From Aeromicrobium sp. Leaf245 (GTDB taxonomy: Bacteria > Actinomycetota > Actinomycetes > Propionibacteriales > Nocardioidaceae): 64,000 bases of DNA. This document shows positions 59,221 to 64,000 of this stretch, in pieces. Where the stretch lies: NCBI RefSeq assembly GCF_942548115.1, contig NZ_OW824151.1, forward strand, positions 372,001 through 436,000, given 5' to 3'. Under the pieces are notes generated by a model. The model worked only from the letters and a program-made list of their open reading frames with translations. It was not told the origin of the DNA and ran no database searches. The position numbers and the translations under genes were made by a program. Each line of letters starts with the position of its first letter. Positions within the stretch are counted from its first letter, which is position 1.

Positions 59221-59712
59221 TCAGCACGCCGGCGGGTCGGCCGAGCAGAGCGAGTGGTCCGCGGGTGCGTCGGCCGCGACACGCGCCAGCAGCGACCTGA
59301 AGACGTCGGCCTCGTCGGCGGACAGGCCGGCCAGCACGCTGCGCTCGACCTCCTGGATGCGATCGGTCGTCTCGCGCAGGACCGTCTCGCCGTCCGACCG
59401 CAGCACGACCTGACGGGCTCGCCGGTCAGCGGGGTCCGGCCGGCGCTCCACCAGGCCGGCGCGCTCGAGGTCGTCGACCAGGTAGGTCATGACGGTGCGG
59501 TCGATGCCCAGGCTCGCGGCGAGCGTGGCCTGGTTGCTGCACTCCCCCTGACCGGCGAGCGACAGCACCTGGAACCCCCGCGGTCCACCGGGCAGCTCGG
59601 CCACGGCGTCGTGGGCCGCGTCGAGGTAGCGCCGCAGCACCGCGCCGAGAGCCTGGCCGAGGTCGACCCGCGCGGCGGCGGGTTCCCGTGCGAGGGCAGG
59701 GGTCTCGGTCAT
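59221..59712 (-). CDS. MarR-family transcriptional regulator
   Basis: A 163-residue MarR regulator. The winged helix is NQATLAASLGIDRTVMTYLVDDLERAGLVERRPDPADRRARQVVLR (about residues 65-115), with the conserved Asp-x-Arg-Arg wing. Two cysteines in the C-terminal tail (SLCSADPPAC) could act as a redox or electrophile switch, fitting a neighbouring azoreductase. ATG at 59712 lies 6 nt after TACGAT (leaderless). It is divergent from the azoreductase gene, and the intervening palindrome and direct repeats are its probable binding sites. Confidence 0.9.
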   Translation of the reverse strand: MTETPALAREPAAARVDLGQALGAVLRRYLDAAHDAVAELPGGPRGFQVLSLAGQGECSNQATLAASLGIDRTVMTYLVDDLERAGLVERRPDPADRRARQVVLRSDGETVLRETTDRIQEVERSVLAGLSADEADVFRSLLARVAADAPADHSLCSADPPAC

Positions 59713-59740
59713 GACCCCATCGTAGCGCGACCTGCGTCCG

Positions 59741-59782
59741 TGACGATCATCACGATTGACGATCATCGTCTGTGTATATGAT
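59741..59782 (+). promoter_or_regulatory. Azoreductase promoter with MarR-type operator
   Basis: An 11-bp direct repeat TGACGATCATC occurs at 59741 and 59757, and the second copy extends into a perfect 13-bp palindrome GACGATCATCGTC (59758-59770). TTGACG (59756-59761) and TATGAT (59777-59782) form a promoter with a short 15-nt spacer, the palindrome lying between and on the -35. Repression by the adjacent MarR protein is the simple reading. Confidence 0.65.
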
Positions 59783-59822
59783 CTGTGCGACAGACGATCT
59801 CTTCCGACTTCAGGAGCACCCC

Positions 59823-60482
59823 ATGACCACCATCTTCCGGCTGGACTCCAGCATCCGCGTCGAGGGCTCGACGAGCCGCGCCGTCGCCGACACCCTCGAG
59901 GCCGCCATCGTCGAGGCCGAGGGCGACGGGGTCACCGTCACCCGACGCGACGTCGGCACGCAGCCCCTCGACGGCTCGCTCTGGGCCACCTCCGCGTTCG
60001 CGGGCTTCGTGCCCGAGGAGTCGTGGACGCCCGAGCAGCGCGCGGCCAAGGCGCAGGCCGCGCAGCTCGCCGACGAGGTCGTCGAGGCGGACGTCCTGAT
60101 CATCGCCACACCGCTCTACAACTTCGGCGTCTCGGCCCACCTCAAGCTCTGGATCGACACCGTCATCTCCGACCCGCGCTTCGCGCCCGGCACCGAGACG
60201 GTGAAGGGCAAGCCCGCCTTCCTCGTCGTCGCGAAGGGTGGCGGCTACGGCGAGGGAACCCCCCGCGCCGGCTGGGACCACGCGACGGCCTACCTGCGCC
60301 GCATCCTCGAGGACGTGTGGGGCCTCGACCTCGACGTCATCGAGACCGAGCTGACGCTCGCCGAGGTGACGCCCCAGATGGCCGAGCTCCGCGACCTCGC
60401 CCGCGAGCAGCTGGCCGAGTCGCACGAAGCCGCTCGCGCGAGCGGCCGCTCGGTGACGCTGAAGCTCCGGTCGGCGGCCTGA
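59823..60482 (+). CDS. FMN-dependent NADH-azoreductase / quinone reductase (AzoR-like)
   Basis: A 219-residue flavodoxin-like-fold reductase. It has IFRLDSSIRVEGSTSRAVADTL at the N-terminus (phosphate loop for FMN), the conserved IIATPLYNFGVSAHLKLWIDTV near residue 95, and VVAKGGGYGEGTP near 137. Such enzymes reduce quinones, azo dyes or nitro compounds with NAD(P)H and are usually induced by electrophiles. The ATG at 59823 has AGGAG 6 nt upstream; the frame is open 17 codons earlier, but that is promoter DNA. Expression is probably controlled by the divergent MarR protein. Confidence 0.9.
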   Translation: MTTIFRLDSSIRVEGSTSRAVADTLEAAIVEAEGDGVTVTRRDVGTQPLDGSLWATSAFAGFVPEESWTPEQRAAKAQAAQLADEVVEADVLIIATPLYNFGVSAHLKLWIDTVISDPRFAPGTETVKGKPAFLVVAKGGGYGEGTPRAGWDHATAYLRRILEDVWGLDLDVIETELTLAEVTPQMAELRDLAREQLAESHEAARASGRSVTLKLRSAA

Positions 60483-60531
60483 CCCTGCGAACGGGACCGG
60501 GCGACCCCCGCCCGGTCCTACGCTGACGCTC

Positions 60532-61734
60532 GTGGACCGATCGCGCGTCGCCGTCAGCACTGGATTCCTGCTCCAGGGCTTCGTCTTCGCCGCGATCGTC
60601 ACCCAGACGCCCCGTCAGCAGGACCGGTTCGGCCTCGACGAGGCGGACGTGACGCTGATCCTCGTCGTCGTCGCGGCGATCGCCGGCCTCGGCAGCGTGC
60701 TCGCCGGGATCCTCGCGACGCGACGGTCCAGTGCCGCGGCGCTCACCACGTCGCTCGTGGGCATCGGCGTGGGTGCTGCGGCCATCGGCTGGGCGCCCAG
60801 CCACCCGCTGCTGCTCGCGGGGTTCGTGGTCTACGGGATCGCTCTGGGCGGGGTGGACGCCACGATGAACATGCAAGGGGTCCGCGTGGAGGGGCTGCGC
60901 GGCCGCAGCATGATGACGGGGTTCCACGCCTGCTGGAGCATCGGCGGCATCGTGGGCGCCGGCTACGCGGCCCTGGCCTCGCGACTCGACGTCTCGGTCG
61001 CCGCGAACCTGACGGTGGCGGCGGTCCTCGTCGTCGCAGCCGCGCTGGTCGTGCGTCGCGACCTGGTCTTCGACGCTCCGGGCAGCCACGTCGAGGACCT
61101 CGTCGCGGCCGCGACGGTCCGCGTGCCGTGGCGGCCGGTGCTGCTGTTCGGCCTGGTCATCTGCCTGTTCTACGCCGCCGACACCGGCACGGGGACGTGG
61201 AGCAGCGTGTACCTGGAGGACGCGATGGACGCCTCGGCCGGGCTCGTCCCGCTCGGCTACGCCGCCTACCAGGCGGGCGCCCTGGTCTCCCGTCTCTGCG
61301 GCGACCACCTGGTGCGTCGCGCGGGCGCGGCCTCGGTGGTCGCCGCCGGGACGGCGCTCGGACTGGTCGGCTACGTCGCCGTGCTCGTCGCACCGTCGGC
61401 GGTGGCCGCGGTGGTCGCCTTCTTCGTGGTCGGTCTCGGGCTCGCGGTCGTCGCGCCGCTCGGCTTCGCCGCGCTCGGTGCCGCCGTGCCGCCCGAGGCC
61501 GCCGACGCGGCGATCGCCCGGATGAACATCGCCAACTACGTGGGGGCGATCCTCGGCGGCGGTCTGATCGGAGCGGTGGCCGAGGGCGGTGGTCTGCGCT
61601 GGGCCTTCGTCGTGCCGCTGGTGCTGGTGGCACCGATCCTCCTGCTGGCGCGCTCCTTCGGCCGGGCCGATCCCGCGGCGCGACGACCGGCCGACCAGAC
61701 CTCCCCCGACCCGGCTCCCACCGACCCCACCTAG
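60532..61734 (+). CDS. MFS transporter
   Basis: A 400-residue major facilitator with 12 predicted helices. It has ALGGVDATMNMQGVRVEGLRGRSMMTGFHACWSIGGIVGAG near residue 105, which resembles the fucose/YbjJ-like (FucP/inner membrane YbjJ) MFS group. The C-terminal half has VPLGYAAYQAGALVSRLCGDHLVRRAG, the second-half equivalent of motif A. The C-terminal tail is Pro/Asp-rich. Substrate unknown. The GTG start is 7 nt after TACGCT (leaderless), so it is not simply an extension of the azoreductase operon. Its stop overlaps that of the convergent rRNA methyltransferase on CTAG. Confidence 0.88.
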   Translation: MDRSRVAVSTGFLLQGFVFAAIVTQTPRQQDRFGLDEADVTLILVVVAAIAGLGSVLAGILATRRSSAAALTTSLVGIGVGAAAIGWAPSHPLLLAGFVVYGIALGGVDATMNMQGVRVEGLRGRSMMTGFHACWSIGGIVGAGYAALASRLDVSVAANLTVAAVLVVAAALVVRRDLVFDAPGSHVEDLVAAATVRVPWRPVLLFGLVICLFYAADTGTGTWSSVYLEDAMDASAGLVPLGYAAYQAGALVSRLCGDHLVRRAGAASVVAAGTALGLVGYVAVLVAPSAVAAVVAFFVVGLGLAVVAPLGFAALGAAVPPEAADAAIARMNIANYVGAILGGGLIGAVAEGGGLRWAFVVPLVLVAPILLLARSFGRADPAARRPADQTSPDPAPTDPT

Positions 61735-62504
61735 CCCGACGCCGACCGCCACAACGTGGCCCACTGCTCGGGGCTGACGTCGCGCGGGAGCCCCCTCGGG
61801 TCCACCCCGGCACCGACGCACCACCGTCGGGTCGTCGCGACCGGTGTCGACGTGGCGCGCGCCAGCACCTCGGCGAGCCCGCGGCCACGGCCGGTGAACA
61901 CGCGCCGCACCAGCTCGGCGTAGCGCCGCTGGTCCGTCGGGGGGACCAACGGCTCCGGTCGGCGCCGCACCACCAGCAGCCCACCGTCGACGCTCGGGCG
62001 GGGACGGAACGCAGCGGCCGGGACGCGGTCGTGCAGCGCGAAGGTGAACCACGGGGCCGTCTGGGCGGTCATCATGGTCGACCCACCCACACCGGCCCGC
62101 TTGCGAGCGACCTCCCACTGCACGAGCAGGACCGCATCGGTCCAGACGGGTGCTGCCAGGACCTTCCGCAGCAACGGGGTGGTGAGGTGGAAGGGCAGGT
62201 TGCCGACCACCACGCGGCTGCGGGGTCCGAACCGGTGCTGCGTGGCGTCGGCGTGCACCACCTCCACGCCCGGCAGCTCCCGACGGAGCGCGGCGACCCG
62301 GTGCTCGTCGAGCTCCACGGCGGTGAGGGGCCGGCCGAGATCGGCGAGGGGACGGGTCAGGGCGCCTCGTCCGGCGCCGATCTCGAGGATCGGCCCGCGG
62401 GTGCGGCGCACGAGTCGGATGATCGCCTCGACGGTGCGAGGGTCGTGCAGGTCGTTCTGGCCGAGCTCGGCTCGGCCACCGTGCTGGGAACGGTGAGTGG
62501 GCAT
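61731..62504 (-). CDS. Erm-type 23S rRNA (adenine-N6)-methyltransferase
   Basis: A 257-residue rRNA adenine methyltransferase of the KsgA/Erm superfamily. ELGQNDLHDPRTVEAII at the N-terminus, the SAM loop LEIGAGRGALTRPLADLG, and the catalytic VVVGNLPFHLTTPLLRKVL (Asn-Leu-Pro-Phe) are clear. The VQWEVARKRAGVGGSTMMTAQTAPWF block is the Erm-specific form (KsgA differs), so dimethylation of A2058 and macrolide-lincosamide-streptogramin B resistance are expected. The HGGRAELGQN start resembles intrinsic actinomycete Erm proteins. The catalytic N-terminal LHD (usually NFLHD) has Asp instead of Phe. It is likely regulated by its leader (62505-62821). Confidence 0.9.
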   Translation of the reverse strand: MPTHRSQHGGRAELGQNDLHDPRTVEAIIRLVRRTRGPILEIGAGRGALTRPLADLGRPLTAVELDEHRVAALRRELPGVEVVHADATQHRFGPRSRVVVGNLPFHLTTPLLRKVLAAPVWTDAVLLVQWEVARKRAGVGGSTMMTAQTAPWFTFALHDRVPAAAFRPRPSVDGGLLVVRRRPEPLVPPTDQRRYAELVRRVFTGRGRGLAEVLARATSTPVATTRRWCVGAGVDPRGLPRDVSPEQWATLWRSASG

Positions 62505-62821
62505 GCGTGAACGCTCCGTGGCGTCGTCGGGTCAGGACGCTTGCGGCGGCGCGTACGTGCGACGGTGTCGAGCAGCGGCGCCGTCAGGCGCGGCGCTCGC
62601 GGACCGTGCGGGTGGCGGCCACCATGGCCGCTCCGATCAGGGTTCCCATGGCGACCATGGTGCCAGACCCGCCGGTCGGGCTGTTGTCGCCGCCCTGGCG
62701 CCCGGTGCCCTCCCACCCCGCGCCCCGTCGCCCTGCTCCGGTCACCACGCGCCCGGTAGCCTCGCAGGGTTGCGATCCGCAACCACTCCCGACGCCATCT
62801 GAAGACCCGGAGGACCCGCCC
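62505..62821. other. 317-bp intergenic region between the erm-like gene and an MFS exporter gene
   Basis: No full gene is visible. On the minus strand a short frame, ATG 62658 to stop 62584 (24 codons, MVAMGTLIGAAMVAATRTVR at the start), ends 79 nt before the erm start. It could be a leader peptide, since many erm genes are controlled by translated leaders, but it lacks a good ribosome site. The plus-strand part carries the exporter promoter and palindrome listed separately. Confidence 0.35.
62757..62784 (+). promoter_or_regulatory. Probable promoter and operator of the MFS exporter gene
   Basis: TAGCCT (62757-62762) can act as -10, placing the transcript start about 62769. A perfect 17-nt dyad, GGTTGCG-ATC-CGCAACC (62768-62784), sits on that start, an arrangement suited to repression by a TetR- or MarR-type protein. 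CCGGAGGAC follows as ribosome site 8 nt before the GTG start. Confidence 0.6.
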
Positions 62822-64000
62822 GTGACGACGCCGCGCCGACGTCAGCTCGTCACGTTCACCGTCCTCACCCTCGCCGTCGCGTCGTTCACGCTCCTGCAGT
62901 CGCTCATCATCCCGGTCCTGCCGCTGATCCAGGACCACTTCGACACCACCCAGAGCACCAGCACGTGGGTGCTCACCGCCTACCTGCTGTCCGCGTCGGT
63001 CTGCACGCCGCTGCTCGGCCGCATCGGCGACGCGTACGGCAAGAAGCGGATGATGGTCATCGTCCTCGTGGCGCTGGCGATCGGCTCGCTCATGGCGGCG
63101 CTCGCGCCCAGCATCGGCTGGCTGCTCGTGGCCCGCGTGGTGCAGGGACTCGGCGGCGGCGTGCTGCCGCTCTCGTTCGGCATCATCCGCGACGAGTTCG
63201 ACGACCAGCGCCGCGGGCGCGCCCTCAGCGTCATCGCCTCCCTGGCCGCCGTGGGCTTCGGCGTCGGCATCGTGCTCGGCGGCCCGATCGTCGAGGTGCT
63301 CGGCTACGCCTGGCTGTTCTGGCTGCCGATGATCGCGACCGCGATCGCGGCGCTCGGGGCGGCGTTCCTCGTGCCGGAGTCGCCGGTCCTCACCCCCGGT
63401 GGCATCCCGGCGACGCCGGCCGTGCTGCTCGCCGCCTGGCTCGTCTGCCTGCTGCTGCCGGTCAGCCAGGGGAACGTGTGGGGCTGGACGTCGTGGCCCG
63501 TGCTCGTCCTCCCGGCGCTGGCCGTGGTCCTGCTCGTCGTCTGGGTCGTGGTCGAGCTGCGCGCCGACGTGCCGCTCATCGACATGGCGATGATGCGCCG
63601 GCGTGGTGTCTGGACCGCCAACCTGGTCGCGGCCGGCGTCGGCTTCGGCATGTTCGCGGCCTTCGGCTTCCTCCCGCAGCTGCTGCAGACCCCCACCGAG
63701 GCCGGGTACGGCTTCGGGGCCACGACCACCGAGTCGGGTCGGCTCATCGCACCGTCGGCGCTCGCGTCGTTCCTCGTCGGGTTCGTCACGGCCCAGCTCG
63801 TCGCCCGCCTCGGCGCCAGGACCGTGATCCTCACCGGCACGCTGCTCAACGGCCTCGCCTTCGCGTCCATCGCCCTGTTCCACGACCAGACCTGGCAGCT
63901 CTACGCGGCGATCACCGTGCAGGGCATCGGTGGTGGTCTGGTGTTCTCGAGCCTGGCCAACGTCGTGATCGCGTCGGTCCCGGCGCACCAGACCGGGGTG
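62822..64000 (+). CDS. MFS multidrug exporter (DHA2/14-TM type), C-terminus outside window
   Basis: The first 393 residues of a drug:proton antiporter. Helix 1 carries LQSLIIPVLPLIQDHF; STWVLTAYLLSASVCTPLLGRIGDAYGKKRMM is motif A after helix 2. LLVARVVQGLGGGVLPLSFGIIRDEFDDQRRGRALSVIASLAAVGFGVGIVLGGPIVEVLG contains motif B and the antiporter motif C. The spacing and MMRRRGVWTANLVAAGVGFG suggest the 14-helix DHA2 class. GTG at 62822 follows a good GGAGGA site. It is divergent from the erm-like gene, so the pair may form a resistance locus combining target methylation with efflux, though each has its own control. Confidence 0.9.
   Translation, partial: MTTPRRRQLVTFTVLTLAVASFTLLQSLIIPVLPLIQDHFDTTQSTSTWVLTAYLLSASVCTPLLGRIGDAYGKKRMMVIVLVALAIGSLMAALAPSIGWLLVARVVQGLGGGVLPLSFGIIRDEFDDQRRGRALSVIASLAAVGFGVGIVLGGPIVEVLGYAWLFWLPMIATAIAALGAAFLVPESPVLTPGGIPATPAVLLAAWLVCLLLPVSQGNVWGWTSWPVLVLPALAVVLLVVWVVVELRADVPLIDMAMMRRRGVWTANLVAAGVGFGMFAAFGFLPQLLQTPTEAGYGFGATTTESGRLIAPSALASFLVGFVTAQLVARLGARTVILTGTLLNGLAFASIALFHDQTWQLYAAITVQGIGGGLVFSSLANVVIASVPAHQTGV

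Overview
The window is chromosomal DNA from a high-GC actinobacterium, most likely of the order Propionibacteriales (Nocardioidaceae/Aeromicrobium-like). The reasons are its very high GC and strong G/C third-position bias, GTG starts, operons chained by 4-nt GTGA/ATGA overlaps, DtxR/IdeR-type iron boxes, actinobacterial small membrane families (SCO4848 type, DUF6131), and a cellobiose-type sugar operon with a LacI/CebR-like operator. About 67 genes can be supported. I see no tRNA, rRNA, CRISPR array, insertion sequence or prophage. This is ordinary metabolic chromosome with a few unusual spots.

Layout. 1-2.4 kb: a siderophore ABC importer (binding lipoprotein, two permeases, the second cut by the window edge) behind an iron box. 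2.5-2.7 kb: remnant of an alanine:cation symporter. 2.8-6.2 kb: fatty-acid beta-oxidation pair (thiolase, FadB-like). 6.3-8.3 kb: lipoprotein, nuclease-like protein, MerR regulator. 8.4-9.5 kb: a yybP-ykoY (manganese) riboswitch and TerC. 9.5-12.7 kb: long-chain-type acyl-CoA dehydrogenase, CaiB/BaiF racemase or CoA-transferase, and a divergent hydrolase. A 19-bp motif, TGTGACA-N5-ACTGTCA, lies both here and in front of the thiolase/FadB operon, suggesting one regulator for both. 12.7-17.1 kb: AraC regulator, DUF2000, flavin monooxygenase-like protein, adenylate/guanylate cyclase. 16.1-22.8 kb: beta-glucoside uptake and hydrolysis (binding protein, two permeases, GH1, LacI) with a divergent MsiK-like ATPase and two LacI-type operators between them.

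22.8-27.4 kb: alpha-hydroxy-acid oxidase, polar amino-acid ABC importer, YCII protein, PadR regulator, small membrane protein. 27.4-30.6 kb: 2,4-dienoyl-CoA reductase-like protein and a medium-chain reductase. 30.6-34.9 kb: lipid kinase, small membrane proteins, DUF1697, PhzF, Pr6Pr-type membrane protein, TetR. 35.0-38.0 kb: a 979-residue fusion of an SRPBCC domain, a thiolase-like type-1 protein and a crotonase, the most unusual protein here. 38-42.3 kb: sirtuin, DUF4389, mannose-6-phosphate isomerase, phosphoglycerate dehydrogenase, thioesterase. 42.4-45.7 kb: copper homeostasis operon (DUF305 lipoprotein, CsoR, CopZ, CopA) behind a CsoR-type box. 45.8-47.3 kb: Dps, a 475-bp non-coding palindromic island, and an iron-box-controlled stand-alone SIP-like protein. 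47.3-57.1 kb: acetyltransferase, aminoglycoside-phosphotransferase-fold protein, NAD(P)-binding reductases, YbaY-like protein with an ABC exporter, an Asp-nucleophile hydrolase overlapping a succinate-semialdehyde dehydrogenase, a BtuF-like binding protein and DedA. 57.2-64 kb: a large lipoprotein, phosphopantetheinyl transferase, MarR/azoreductase pair, MFS carrier, an Erm-type rRNA methyltransferase and an MFS exporter cut by the window end.

A feature running through the window is leaderless expression. At least 22 genes have a TA-N3-T hexamer ending exactly 6 or 7 nt before the start codon and no Shine-Dalgarno sequence, so the predicted transcript begins at the start codon. I used this to choose several starts. 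All functions are read from motifs and general family knowledge; no searches were run.
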